Positions 35,883 to 45,256 of a stretch of 64,000 bases of DNA are shown piece by piece. Source of the DNA: Lachnospiraceae bacterium. Lineage in GTDB: Bacteria > Bacillota > Clostridia > Lachnospirales > Lachnospiraceae. Numbering within the stretch: position 1 is the stretch's first letter; each line of letters starts with the position of its first letter. The notes under the pieces were generated by a model. It saw nothing but the letters and a program-made list of their open reading frames with translations. It was not told the origin of the DNA and did no database searches. The position numbers were made by a program, and so were the translations under genes. The DNA lies in the NCBI GenBank assembly GCA_017521605.1, contig JAFXCD010000002.1, forward strand, positions 1-64,000, read 5' to 3'.

Positions 35883-36653
35883 CTAACCCTTATCCCACTC
35901 CGTCATATACTCTCTAAAATATAAAGGTAGCATATTTCTCTGTAACTTAGGATTCTCACGTTCCTTAATGGTAATGGATTTACAGAAATGACGAAACAGC
36001 TCCGCATATTTCTCCTCTGCATCAGAATAAGGCACTTCAAGAAACCTATCTTCCAACTCCTCTCCCGTAGCCAGAAACCATTGACTTCGGTAAGGATGTA
36101 TCCCAAAGAGCTTCCGCTTCTCATCAAAGATTGCAAAATTCTCCGAAGGGAACCGATCTGCAAAATGCTCCATTAAATTGTTCATCACATGGCTTTTAGG
36201 AGATACCACTGCATACAGGATACCGTTCTCCAACTCCCGAAAGCGCAAGAATTCTATCCAATGGTGGGCATCTCTGTTGGCTGTGGATGACAGCTTAAAG
36301 GTCTTTAACACATAATCGTCCGTCAGATGGTCAAACAGATGCCCCTTATAAGGCTTCTTCTCCAGCCCATAAGCGATGGTTTTATACACTGCCTGAGCCT
36401 TTTCCATATCGGTAGTCGCCAGAGCCATACAAAGTCCATAATAATCCTGCTCGCCAAACTTCTCCTTGCAGGTACGCATGACTTTAACAGCTCTTTCCAC
36501 ATCTGTTTCCACGGTCACATATTCCGAAAACAGCAGATTCTCCTCCTCCAGGCAAATGCGCGTCTCGGGAGCATGATGCTTATCCTCATAGATTCGATAA
36601 ATGGCTGTAAAAATCCCTTCTAATGTATCTTCACACTGATATACATACGACAT
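35883..36653 (-). CDS. TIGR03915-family putative DNA repair protein
   Basis: A 256-residue protein starting YVYQCEDTLEGIFTAIYRIYE, the conserved opening of the TIGR03915 family, which is found next to TIGR03916 radical-SAM proteins. Features include the middle FKLSSTANRDAHHWIEFLRF stretch and RFPSENFAIFDEKRKLFGIH near residue 185. In some species this family is fused to a uracil-DNA-glycosylase-like domain; here it is the short form. It lies downstream of the radical-SAM gene with two hairpins between them. The role in DNA repair is inferred from the family and from SOS control of the operon. Confidence 0.88.
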   Translation of the reverse strand: MSYVYQCEDTLEGIFTAIYRIYEDKHHAPETRICLEEENLLFSEYVTVETDVERAVKVMRTCKEKFGEQDYYGLCMALATTDMEKAQAVYKTIAYGLEKKPYKGHLFDHLTDDYVLKTFKLSSTANRDAHHWIEFLRFRELENGILYAVVSPKSHVMNNLMEHFADRFPSENFAIFDEKRKLFGIHPYRSQWFLATGEELEDRFLEVPYSDAEEKYAELFRHFCKSITIKERENPKLQRNMLPLYFREYMTEWDKG

Positions 36654-36669
36654 AATACACCCCCTGCAT

Positions 36670-36729
36670 ATCGCAAGCAGTGCTTGCGATACTGCCTAAA
36701 TAGAATGTGAAAAATCAAAGATTTTTCAC
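36670..36729. repeat. Two perfect hairpins between repair genes
   Basis: ATCGCAAGC-AGT-GCTTGCGAT (36670-36690) and GTGAAAAATC-AAA-GATTTTTCAC (36707-36729) are perfect 9- and 10-bp stems in the 90-nt gap between the radical-SAM gene and its partner. No T-run follows, so they may be processing or mRNA-stability elements rather than terminators. Confidence 0.8.
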
Positions 36730-36743
36730 AATACACTCCTATC

Positions 36744-38147
36744 CTAAAACATGCCTACAGCCGAACGGTACCTGTCTTCTATGTCCACAGAACCGTCAAA
36801 CAAATTATCATCAAAAAGGCTCATCTGCTTATAAGTCATGCCATCACTGCCGAATTTAATACGATCTTTGTCTGTAGTCAGATTCCGCACAATATAATCC
36901 TCCTCCAGCTTGGTGTTGTACATCATTCTGCCGTCACAGGTTAAAAAGTACAGGGCTCGCTTCAGTACCACACCCAGCTTCTTCAAATCCGTAAAGGTAA
37001 GCTTCCCTGTGCGTCTGGCTTTTACAATACGCTGGGCACTTTTCACACCTACTCCAGGTACCCGTAAAAGCAGCTCATAGGGTGCTCTATTTACCTCCAC
37101 CGGAAAGCACTCCAAATGGCGCACCGCCCAGTCTTCCTTAGGGTCCAGCATTACATTGAAAAAGGGACGCTTTTCATCCAACAGCTCTGATGCTTTGAAC
37201 CCGTAAAAACGAAGTAGCCAATCCGCCTGATACAGGCGATGCTCCCGCAGTAGTGGCGGTCCTCCCGGCAAACTGGGTAACATCTTATCATCATTCACCT
37301 TAACAAAAGCAGAATAATAAACTCTCTTCAAATCAAACTTCTGATACAGACTTTCTGCTACATTTAGTATCTGATAATCATTCTCCGGAGTAGCACCGAT
37401 AATCATCTGGGTGGACTGTCCGCCGGCCACAAAGGTAGGTGCATTACGGTATAGTGCCAGTTCGTTCTTATTCTGAGAGATACCGTTCTGAATCTGGCGC
37501 ATGGGTGTCAGGATAGTTTTACGATGCTTATTGGGCGCCAGGTTCTGTAGTCCTTCTGCGGTAGGAAGCTCCAAATTCACACTCATTCTGTCAGCCAGAA
37601 ATCCGGTCATCCGAATCAGTTCCCCATCTGCACCCGGAATAGCTTTAATATGTACATACCCATTGAAGTGATATTTATGGCGAAGCAGGTAAAGAGTCCT
37701 GTAAATCAGTTCCATGGTGCGGTTGGGATTGTCAATAATACCAGAGCTTAGGAATAGCCCCTCTATATAATTTCTCCGATAAAACTCCATAGTCAGCGTA
37801 CAGATTTCCTCCGGTGTAAAAGTGGCTCTAGGCACATCATTGGATTTACGATTAATACAATATTTACAGTCATAGGTACACTCATTAGACATCAAAATCT
37901 TTAGTAAAGAAATACAACGACCATCTCCTGCAAAGCTATGGCAAATACCTGCTTTATGACAACTGCCCATATCCTTTCCATTCCCTTTACGTTCTACACC
38001 ACTGGAAGAGCAACTCACATCATATTTAGCTGCATCTGAAAGGATTTCCAGTTTCTCCATAATAGACATTGTTCCTTGCCGAAAGGAAGCTATTACTGTC
38101 CTGTCATCCTCTATTCTATTTTGCAAAACCATCTCATTTCCTGCCAC
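36744..38147 (-). CDS. Radical-SAM putative DNA modification/repair protein (TIGR03916)
   Basis: A 467-residue radical-SAM enzyme. The 4Fe-4S motif is CTYDCKYC (CxxxCxxC, about residues 90-97). It is preceded by the family-specific LSDAAKYDVSCSSSGVE and the AGICHSFAGDGRCISLLK stretch with extra cysteines. A helix-hairpin-helix LLRVPGVGVKSAQRIVKARR near residue 355 points to DNA binding. GTG 38145-38147 is preceded by GAGGTGTGAGAA. A promoter with two LexA-like boxes lies directly upstream, so the gene is probably induced by DNA damage. The chemistry is unknown. Confidence 0.93.
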   Translation of the reverse strand: MAGNEMVLQNRIEDDRTVIASFRQGTMSIMEKLEILSDAAKYDVSCSSSGVERKGNGKDMGSCHKAGICHSFAGDGRCISLLKILMSNECTYDCKYCINRKSNDVPRATFTPEEICTLTMEFYRRNYIEGLFLSSGIIDNPNRTMELIYRTLYLLRHKYHFNGYVHIKAIPGADGELIRMTGFLADRMSVNLELPTAEGLQNLAPNKHRKTILTPMRQIQNGISQNKNELALYRNAPTFVAGGQSTQMIIGATPENDYQILNVAESLYQKFDLKRVYYSAFVKVNDDKMLPSLPGGPPLLREHRLYQADWLLRFYGFKASELLDEKRPFFNVMLDPKEDWAVRHLECFPVEVNRAPYELLLRVPGVGVKSAQRIVKARRTGKLTFTDLKKLGVVLKRALYFLTCDGRMMYNTKLEEDYIVRNLTTDKDRIKFGSDGMTYKQMSLFDDNLFDGSVDIEDRYRSAVGMF

Positions 38148-38164
38148 TTCTCACACCTCATTTG

Positions 38165-38214
38165 CGAACATTTGTTCTTTTATTCAGAATAGCACATATG
38201 TTCGATATTTTCAA
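38165..38214 (-). promoter_or_regulatory. SOS promoter with tandem LexA boxes
   Basis: The -35 TTGAAA (complement of 38209-38214), a 17-bp spacer and the -10 TATTCT (complement of 38186-38191) drive the radical-SAM gene. CGAACATTTGTTC at 38165-38177 matches the Gram-positive LexA box (GAAC-N4-GTTC) and sits at the start of the transcript. A second, one-mismatch box, CGAACATATGTGC on the minus strand, fills the spacer at about 38192-38204. Confidence 0.85.
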
Positions 38215-38343
38215 GTATATTTTGTGCAAAAAACCTCTTGCAAAATCCTGCAAAAAGAGGTTAAATAGATAAATGGAGCGGAATAAATTTTGCGTGTTCC
38301 GTTTTTGAAATTTACGTTCGCAAGCGTAAGAAGGGTTTTCAGC

Positions 38344-39354
38344 ATGGCAAAACCATCTATACCCAAGGATTACAAATCAAGCTTAAATTTATATGAAACA
38401 CAGGTTGCTATCAAAACCGTAAAGGATTTCTTTCAGGATTTGTTGGCCGACCGTCTGAATTTACTTCGTGTATCTGCGCCCCTATTCGTAGATCCCGCAT
38501 CCGGACTTAACGACAACTTAAATGGTATCGAGCGTCCTGTTCGTTTTGATATCAAGGAGCAGAATGCTCGTGATGCAGAAATCGTACAGTCCCTGGCAAA
38601 GTGGAAGCGCTACGCACTGAAAAAATACGGTTTTTCTGCAGGTGAAGGTCTTTACACAGATATGAGTGCCATCCGTCGTGACGAAGTGGTGGACAATATC
38701 CATTCCATCTATGTGGATCAGTGGGATTGGGAAAAGGTAATCACTCGTGAAGAACGTACCTTAGAAACTTTGATGAATACTGTACGTGATGTGTATAAGG
38801 TCTTAAGAAAAACAGAGAAATATCTGGCTATCGAATATGATTATATCCAAGAAATTCTCCCCAGAGATATTTTCTTCATTACCACTCAGGAACTGGCAGA
38901 TATGTTCCCGGACCATACTCCCAAGGAGAGAGAATACTACATAACCAAGGCAAAGGGGGCTGTATGCCTGATGCAGATTGGTGATAAATTAAATAGCGGT
39001 GAACCCCATGACGGACGTGCACCGGACTATGATGACTGGTCCATGAATGCGGATATTCTGGTATACTATCCTGTATTGGATATCGCTCTGGAGCTTTCCT
39101 CCATGGGGGTACGTGTGGATAAAACTGCCTTGCTTAGCCAGCTGGAAAAGGCAGGCTGTCAGGATCGTGAATCCCTTCCCTTCCAGCAGTCCATTATCAA
39201 TGAAGATGTTCCCTTCACCATTGGTGGCGGTATCGGACAGTCCCGAATTTGTATGTTCTTTTTACGTAAGGCTCACATTGGTGAGGTACAGTGCTCTCTT
39301 TGGCCTGACGAACTGATGAAGGAAGCCGAAGAAACCGGATTACAGTTATTATAA
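38344..39354 (+). CDS. asnA: Aspartate--ammonia ligase
   Basis: A 336-residue class II aaRS-like enzyme that makes asparagine from aspartate and ammonia with ATP. Typical AsnA parts are FFQDLLADRLNLLRVSAPLF, SGLNDNLNGIERPV, EGLYTDMSAIRRDE with VDQWDWE, and the C-terminal GGGIGQSRICMFFLRK motif. ATG 38344 follows AAGAAGGG; the open frame upstream to 38290 has no site and is not conserved. The 5' leader contains a weak hairpin followed by T5 (about 38276-38307) and a second small stem, so attenuation is possible. A strong terminator follows. Confidence 0.96.
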   Translation: MAKPSIPKDYKSSLNLYETQVAIKTVKDFFQDLLADRLNLLRVSAPLFVDPASGLNDNLNGIERPVRFDIKEQNARDAEIVQSLAKWKRYALKKYGFSAGEGLYTDMSAIRRDEVVDNIHSIYVDQWDWEKVITREERTLETLMNTVRDVYKVLRKTEKYLAIEYDYIQEILPRDIFFITTQELADMFPDHTPKEREYYITKAKGAVCLMQIGDKLNSGEPHDGRAPDYDDWSMNADILVYYPVLDIALELSSMGVRVDKTALLSQLEKAGCQDRESLPFQQSIINEDVPFTIGGGIGQSRICMFFLRKAHIGEVQCSLWPDELMKEAEETGLQLL

Positions 39355-39361
39355 ACAGGAT

Positions 39362-39399
39362 AAAAAACCTTCCCAAAAATCATCGTGGGAAGGTTTTTT
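39362..39399. terminator. Bidirectional terminator between asnA and HAD-CPBP gene
   Basis: A perfect AAAAAACCTTCCCA / TGGGAAGGTTTTTT stem with T-runs on both strands, serving the two converging genes. Confidence 0.93.
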
Positions 39400-39403
39400 A
39401 ATT

Positions 39404-40870
39404 CTACCTTACTTTTTTCTTCAATGCCAGCATGCCCATAAATACCACACCAACCACCAGGCAGATGATACATACGGGCCAGCTAAATAAAGGGCTGGAG
39501 CCGATTCTGTAGGTCAGTAGATACATAAAGAAGGCTGACATAATATGTATAACCACTGTCAATCTAAAGGAACCAAAATACTCATAGGTATAGCTAAGCA
39601 AAAGTCCCAATACAAAACTATACAATATCATACCTGCTTGCGTCTGATATAATCCAAAAAGCAAAGCTGAACCCAATATGGCCGGCAGAGGCTTCATCTT
39701 TTCCCGTAGTCCATTTTGCAGAATACCTCGAAATACAAGGCTTTCCACCACCGGCAAAATTACCACGGCGCAAAGTATTCCCACAAAGAGAGAAACCCCA
39801 TCTTGCTTAGTCCAAAAGCTTCTAAACAAAAGTTTTCTTGCAAATATCATATCATAATACAGTACTTCACGATGGGCAAGTCCTGTCTGATGTAGGAAAG
39901 CGGTCATGCCTAAAATAATCCCCAAAGAACCTAACAGCAAATACAAAAACTGGCTATTGGTGGCAGGTCGCAAATTCTGTAAATAACGCACATCCTCTCC
40001 CCGTCCCAGATACCAACGAACCTTTCTACATAACAGCATTCCTACCAGCAAAAATGCAAATGTTGTCACCAGTATATTAATATTGCCATGAAATAATTTT
40101 CCGGTCAGAGGATACCACTCATGCCCCAGACGCTTTAATATCATCAAAAGCATAACCGGCCCCAGCAATGGTATCATACTACGAAAAAAAGACTCTCCCT
40201 CCAGGTCTGAAAACTCTCTATACAACAGATTCTCCAATTCTCCTACTGTCCTCACTATGTAATCTGCTTTGGCTTCCTTCAATTCTTCGATACTGCCGTA
40301 TCCATAGCTTACACCGATGGATTCCACCCCTTGGGCCCTGGCGCCTTCTACATCAAATTTCCTGTCGCCAATCATATAAACCTTATCCCGTTCCACCAAA
40401 CCGCCTGAAAAGAGCTGGGAAAGAGCTTCCTGCACCACTTCATCTTTGTTCACTCGGCGTCCGTCCAATTCACTGCCTACTACCACTTCAAAATACTTAC
40501 GGATTTTGAAATGCTCCAGGATTCTTTCTACAAATACTGTAGGCTTGCTGGAAGCAACTGCCAGATGCATACCTTTCTTTTTCAAGGTACAAAGCATCTC
40601 CCGGACACCAGCATAAATTTCGTTCTCAAACAGACCGATATCCTGAAAACGCTCTCTGTATTTCGCTACTGCTGCTTCTGCCTGCTTTTCATCCATCTTA
40701 TAAAACTGCATGAAGCTGTCCTTCAAAGGAGGACCGATAAAAGGTTCCAGCTTGTCCAAATCAGGCTCCTCAATACCAAAGGAACGTAAGGCATACTGCA
40801 CACATGTGGTAATCCCCAGCTTAGGGTCTGTCAAGGTACCATCCAAATCAAACAATAAATACTCTTTCAT
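39404..40870 (-). CDS. HAD hydrolase fused to a degenerate CPBP membrane protease domain
   Basis: A 488-residue fusion. Residues 1-215 form a phosphoglycolate-phosphatase-like HAD: LLFDLDGTLTDP (nucleophile Asp), VASSKPT, VNKDEVV and MIGDRKFDVEGARAQG. Residues about 225-485 carry eight helices and a CPBP-like domain. In it, the usual EExxFRG is VESLVFRG (second Glu replaced by Ser), and the motif-2 His is not seen in LLFGLYQTQ. The membrane part is therefore probably not a protease. It overlaps the greA stop by 1 nt. A membrane-tethered phosphatase is my best reading. Confidence 0.85.
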   Translation of the reverse strand: MKEYLLFDLDGTLTDPKLGITTCVQYALRSFGIEEPDLDKLEPFIGPPLKDSFMQFYKMDEKQAEAAVAKYRERFQDIGLFENEIYAGVREMLCTLKKKGMHLAVASSKPTVFVERILEHFKIRKYFEVVVGSELDGRRVNKDEVVQEALSQLFSGGLVERDKVYMIGDRKFDVEGARAQGVESIGVSYGYGSIEELKEAKADYIVRTVGELENLLYREFSDLEGESFFRSMIPLLGPVMLLMILKRLGHEWYPLTGKLFHGNINILVTTFAFLLVGMLLCRKVRWYLGRGEDVRYLQNLRPATNSQFLYLLLGSLGIILGMTAFLHQTGLAHREVLYYDMIFARKLLFRSFWTKQDGVSLFVGILCAVVILPVVESLVFRGILQNGLREKMKPLPAILGSALLFGLYQTQAGMILYSFVLGLLLSYTYEYFGSFRLTVVIHIMSAFFMYLLTYRIGSSPLFSWPVCIICLVVGVVFMGMLALKKKVR

Positions 40871-41370
40871 TAAAAGCTCCTTATCTGATCATCATCACCA
40901 TCTGTATTTTCAATCTTTACTATCTTCACATCATAGCCGATTGTATCATTTACCTGTACATGCACCACGTCTCCCACTTTATGGTGCATGAGCGCCTTAC
41001 CCAAAGGAGATTCATTGGTAATCAGTCCTGCCAGGGAATTGCTACGGACAGTGGTTACAATCTTGTAAACCTCTGTGGTACCATCATCCACAAACTCAAC
41101 CGTCACCGTATTGTTCATTCCCACCTCATCCTCTGCAGACTCGTCAGAAATAATCTGAGCAGTACGAATCATACGGTCCAGATAGCGGATACGGCTTTCA
41201 TTCTGATTCTTGGCCTTTTTCGCTGCATAGTACTCGAAGTTTTCACTTAAATCACCATGAGACCTGGCCTCCTTCACATCCTCCAAAAGCTGAGGACGTA
41301 ACACTAATTTGCGATGTTCTATTTCCGCTTCCATCTTGGCGATGTCCTGGGCTGTTAATTTATCAAACAT
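40870..41370 (-). CDS. greA: Transcription elongation factor GreA
   Basis: A 166-residue cleavage factor that rescues backtracked RNA polymerase. The N-terminal coiled coil ends with the catalytic loop ARSHGDLSENFEYYAAKKAKN, where Asp and Glu at the tip act in cleavage, and the C-terminal domain has LITNESPLGKALMHHKVGD. Length is standard. ATG 41368-41370 is preceded by TTTGGAGGAACCCT. It is followed without a gap by the HAD-CPBP gene. Confidence 0.95.
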   Translation of the reverse strand: MFDKLTAQDIAKMEAEIEHRKLVLRPQLLEDVKEARSHGDLSENFEYYAAKKAKNQNESRIRYLDRMIRTAQIISDESAEDEVGMNNTVTVEFVDDGTTEVYKIVTTVRSNSLAGLITNESPLGKALMHHKVGDVVHVQVNDTIGYDVKIVKIENTDGDDDQIRSF

Positions 41371-41411
41371 AGGGTTCCTCCAAATCTTACTTTATTTATT
41401 ATAATCAAACA

Positions 41412-44400
41412 CTATTCATACTTGGTTTCTTCCGCAACCATCTTATAACCCTTAGAAGAATAGTCATATTTTACATCCTTCTTAAAGGATATAATATTGC
41501 TACTCATCAGTTCAGCCTGCTTAATTACAATATCAACTGCCCCTTTGGCTTTTTCCGGTGGGTATTTGTATTTACGCAGTAAATGCTTTACTTGCGTTCT
41601 CATATAAGCTCTTGCTGACTCTTTCTTGTCCCAATCCACAGTGCGGCTTCTACGAATCAAATCTGTAAGCTCTTGCGCCATTTCAATGAGAACCTTGTCT
41701 TCCATATTGCGAAGAACATCCGGGTCTGCTACCAAAGCATCATAGAACGCTAACTCCTCTGTAGTCAGGCCTTTATCCTCTCCGGCATAATACGCCTCTG
41801 TCATTTCCTTGGATAAATTCAACAACTCTTCAATAACTTCAATATTAGTAACCATTCGGTTATTGTACATTTTTAATAAATGTTGCATCTTTTCAGAGAA
41901 GAGCTGTGCTTTAACAACACCTGTTCTGGCAAATACACGAATGTTATCTTCCAATAAATTACGGAGCATTTCTGCCGCAATATTCTTATGCTTCATGCTA
42001 CGAATCTTAGCCATGTACTCATCCGACAAAATAGATATCTCCGGATTCTTCTGCCCAGTCTGTGCAAAGATATTATACACACCATCCTGCTCAATAGCCT
42101 GTTCCAGCATTTTCATAATATGCGCATTCATTTCATTCTTCGTCATGCCACCAGTACGTGTAATCTTACATAATCCAGCTTTGATACTTTTGAAGAATTC
42201 AATTTCGCGCTTTGTCTGAATATCAAGCAAACTACGGCATAAGGTTTCCGCTTGGCTAAGTGCTGTCGCTTCACGGACAAATGCTTTCTTCTCGTCTTCT
42301 TCGAACCCCAAGGCAAAGTTTACACCCCTTGCAATTACATCCAAACGAGCTGAATCTGAATCTCCAAAGAAGGCTGAATAGTCGAATCCATAGAAGAAGT
42401 CCCTCATAGTTTCCAACTTACCCATTGCTATCGCATATGCAACCGCCAAATCCGGCACCTTATCTTGGTCGCGCTTCGTATACTGGCTTAATGCATTCTT
42501 CAGTTCTGCAGCCATTCCGATATAATCAACTACCAGACCAGCCTCTTTATCCTTATACACACGGTTAACACGAGCAATTGCCTGCATAAGGTTGTGGCCC
42601 TTCATTGGCTTGTCTATGTACATAGTTGCCATGGACGGAACATCAAATCCGGTTAACCACATATCAACAACGATTGCAATCTTAAAATCACTACCTTCGT
42701 CCTTAAATTCAATCATGAGGTCATCACGATACTTTTTGTTGCCAATAATATCATGCCAATCGTCATCATCTTGGTTACTTGCCGTCAATACCACCTTAAC
42801 CTTTTTCTCCCACTCGGGACGCTTGCTAAGCAAAGTCTTATATAGATTAATTGCAATTCTGCGAGACATACAGACAATCATTGCCTTACCGGTCAATACA
42901 TATTGCCTATCCTCATAATGTGCAATAATATCATCTGCTAACAAATTCAGGCGTTCCTTAGAACCTACAATCGCTTCAATATTTCCCAAATCAGACTTGG
43001 ACTTTTCAATTACCAGGGATGATTCTGTTTCTGCTAATCTATCATATTCTGCATCGATTTTCTTCAGCAATTCTTCATTCAGCTTGATTTTAGCAGTTCT
43101 ATTTTCATAATAAATCGGGACGGTTGCTCCATCCTCAACAGCCTGCGTCATATCATAAATATCAATATAATCACCAAATACCTCTACCGTTGATTTATCA
43201 TTAAATTCAATAGGGGTTCCGGTAAAACCAATGAATGTAGCGTTCGGCAAGGAATCACGCATATACTTGGCCATTCCATACTTCCACTCACCTGTTTCTC
43301 TATCCAGCTTTCCTTCCAAACCATACTGAGAGCGATGAGCCTCATCTGCCATAAAAATAATATTGCTACGTTCACTCAGAACTTCACTGCTCTCTTCAAA
43401 CTTCTGAATCGTTGTAAAAATAATACCTCCGGCTTTTACCTTCAACAATTCTTTCAGATGCTCACGGCTTTCTGCCTGCTTCGGTGTTTGACGGAGCATC
43501 ATCTTGGAACATGAACAGAATGTGCCATAAAGCTGCGCATCCAAATCGTTACGGTCTGTTAATACAACAATGGTCGGATTGTTAAACTCCGGATTCCTTA
43601 CAATGCATCCAGTGTAGAAAACCATAGAGAAACTCTTACCACTTCCCTGCGTATGCCATACAACACCGACTTTATTGCTTCCCTCGGCAAGTGCCTTTGA
43701 AGTACGCTCTACCGCCTTTCTTACTGCAAAGTACTGATGATATCCGGCAAGCACTTTGACCATCTTTCCTTCAGAATCTTTAAACAGAATAAAATTCTGG
43801 ATGAGATCCAATAATCTTTCCTTCGGAAATACACCGTTCAGAAGAACAGAAAAGTAATTTACATCACTTGTTCCCGGATTTTCTCCATTTTCAGATTTCC
43901 AAACCATATATCTGGTAAAGTCTGATGTAATCGTACCGATGCGTGTATCCAATCCGTCACTAATCACATTGAATGCATTATAATGAAACAGGCTTGGAAT
44001 ATCCAACTGATAATTCTTAACCTGCTTATATGCATTTTCAACCGTTGTGTCTGCATTAGTCATATTCTTAAGTTCAAACAGAACCATCGGAATACCATTA
44101 ATAAAAACAAGCACATCCGGCCTCTTGTTCTTATACTCAATAATTGTATACTGATTGATGACTTTAAAATCATTAGCATCTGGATTTTCAAAATCAATCA
44201 GTTTTACAGTATATGTCTTATTTTCTGTACCGTCTCGATAAGGAACAGGCACGCCTTCTATCAAATACTTATGAAAGGCTGCGTTTAGTTCTTCTAATTT
44301 TAGGAGTCCTAAATTCTTAATCGCTTTATAGGCCTCCTCCAAAATAGACATAGTGATGCCGGGATTAATCTTAAGCAGCGCTGCTTCAAAATAATCCTTT

Positions 44401-44513
44401 AATAGCACCTCATGGTAATCACGTTCAATATCCGGTCCATAAAGATAATCATACCCTTTTCCTTGCAGTTCTAATATTATGACCTGCTCCAAGGTATTTT
44501 CATTAATCGGCAA
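41412..44513 (-). CDS. hsdR: Type I restriction enzyme, R subunit
   Basis: A 1033-residue motor/nuclease subunit. The PD-(D/E)XK nuclease is near residues 130-150 (RPDVLVFINGIPMVLFELKN). The SF2 translocase follows with VVWHTQGSGKSFSM (Walker A), FMADEAHRSQYG (DEAH box) and FIGFTGTPIE, then LTGFDVPSMATMYIDKPMKGH and QAIARVNRVYKD. The start is TTG 44511-44513, with AAAGGATGTGAT upstream. It is last in the operon, separated from hsdM/hsdS1 by a recombinase cassette and two HEPN-like genes. With HsdM and HsdS it should cut unmodified DNA. Confidence 0.96.
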   Translation of the reverse strand: MPINENTLEQVIILELQGKGYDYLYGPDIERDYHEVLLKDYFEAALLKINPGITMSILEEAYKAIKNLGLLKLEELNAAFHKYLIEGVPVPYRDGTENKTYTVKLIDFENPDANDFKVINQYTIIEYKNKRPDVLVFINGIPMVLFELKNMTNADTTVENAYKQVKNYQLDIPSLFHYNAFNVISDGLDTRIGTITSDFTRYMVWKSENGENPGTSDVNYFSVLLNGVFPKERLLDLIQNFILFKDSEGKMVKVLAGYHQYFAVRKAVERTSKALAEGSNKVGVVWHTQGSGKSFSMVFYTGCIVRNPEFNNPTIVVLTDRNDLDAQLYGTFCSCSKMMLRQTPKQAESREHLKELLKVKAGGIIFTTIQKFEESSEVLSERSNIIFMADEAHRSQYGLEGKLDRETGEWKYGMAKYMRDSLPNATFIGFTGTPIEFNDKSTVEVFGDYIDIYDMTQAVEDGATVPIYYENRTAKIKLNEELLKKIDAEYDRLAETESSLVIEKSKSDLGNIEAIVGSKERLNLLADDIIAHYEDRQYVLTGKAMIVCMSRRIAINLYKTLLSKRPEWEKKVKVVLTASNQDDDDWHDIIGNKKYRDDLMIEFKDEGSDFKIAIVVDMWLTGFDVPSMATMYIDKPMKGHNLMQAIARVNRVYKDKEAGLVVDYIGMAAELKNALSQYTKRDQDKVPDLAVAYAIAMGKLETMRDFFYGFDYSAFFGDSDSARLDVIARGVNFALGFEEDEKKAFVREATALSQAETLCRSLLDIQTKREIEFFKSIKAGLCKITRTGGMTKNEMNAHIMKMLEQAIEQDGVYNIFAQTGQKNPEISILSDEYMAKIRSMKHKNIAAEMLRNLLEDNIRVFARTGVVKAQLFSEKMQHLLKMYNNRMVTNIEVIEELLNLSKEMTEAYYAGEDKGLTTEELAFYDALVADPDVLRNMEDKVLIEMAQELTDLIRRSRTVDWDKKESARAYMRTQVKHLLRKYKYPPEKAKGAVDIVIKQAELMSSNIISFKKDVKYDYSSKGYKMVAEETKYE

Positions 44514-44546
44514 TCAAATCACATCCTTTCATCTCATTTTGTCTAT

Positions 44547-45218
44547 CTATAACTTATCTCTATGATATGCTATAATTCTCAATCGCTCTGTAAACTTTGC
44601 AAAACGTTCTACTAACACATTTGCAAACTCAAAAACTTCCGATACTCTCAAAGGCATAAAGACTGTATCATCATCATGTCGTGTTGATGTCCACAAACGT
44701 TCATAAAAATCATATTCACCCTTAATAGGTGGATATTTCTCAAATCGAATAATATGGTTAGGTCTCATCGGAATATCTGCAAATCTTGTTTTTTTACTAT
44801 CTGGTTCTTTCAAATTAACTGGATGTGCGCCGAAAATGGCACGAAGTTCCTTAAAATATCCTCTGTCATCTAGTTTTGAATAAAGAGCGGGTTTATTAAC
44901 AAATATCTCTTTCTCTGATAGGTTCTCTGTTTTCTTTGTATTATATAAAACTCGATAGATTTGGTCCGTTGCTTCTAGCAGTATATCTACATAGAATATC
45001 AATAAAAGCAAATCACTTGTTTGTAGTTCTGCCACTTTATCATAATCCCGTCTATTTAGTTCCACTATGACTTCTCGACTCCATATGATGCCTGCATGAA
45101 CAGCATTTGCCTTATATCCATTGTCGTCTTTCTTAAGGTAATAACAGATCCTTCCATCCAATAATCGATCAGAGAACTTTTTTGCAAACAGTTCCAAGTC
45201 TTTTGTATCTAAATACAT
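44547..45218 (-). CDS. HEPN-like protein in restriction operon
   Basis: A 223-residue mostly helical protein with no family I can name. It has the stretch YFKELRAIFGAHPVNL, in which R126-x5-H132 resembles the catalytic RxxxxxH of HEPN ribonucleases. The first part contains a helix bundle around SDLLLLIFYVDILLEATDQIY. It lies 33 nt upstream of hsdR and downstream of another HEPN-like gene. By analogy with PrrC, a HEPN anticodon nuclease embedded in a type I system, it might be an RNase held silent by the restriction complex; this is an inference. Confidence 0.5.
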   Translation of the reverse strand: MYLDTKDLELFAKKFSDRLLDGRICYYLKKDDNGYKANAVHAGIIWSREVIVELNRRDYDKVAELQTSDLLLLIFYVDILLEATDQIYRVLYNTKKTENLSEKEIFVNKPALYSKLDDRGYFKELRAIFGAHPVNLKEPDSKKTRFADIPMRPNHIIRFEKYPPIKGEYDFYERLWTSTRHDDDTVFMPLRVSEVFEFANVLVERFAKFTERLRIIAYHRDKL

Positions 45219-45256
45219 TTATATCTCCTATAAATTAACTGCTCATCAAACAATTT

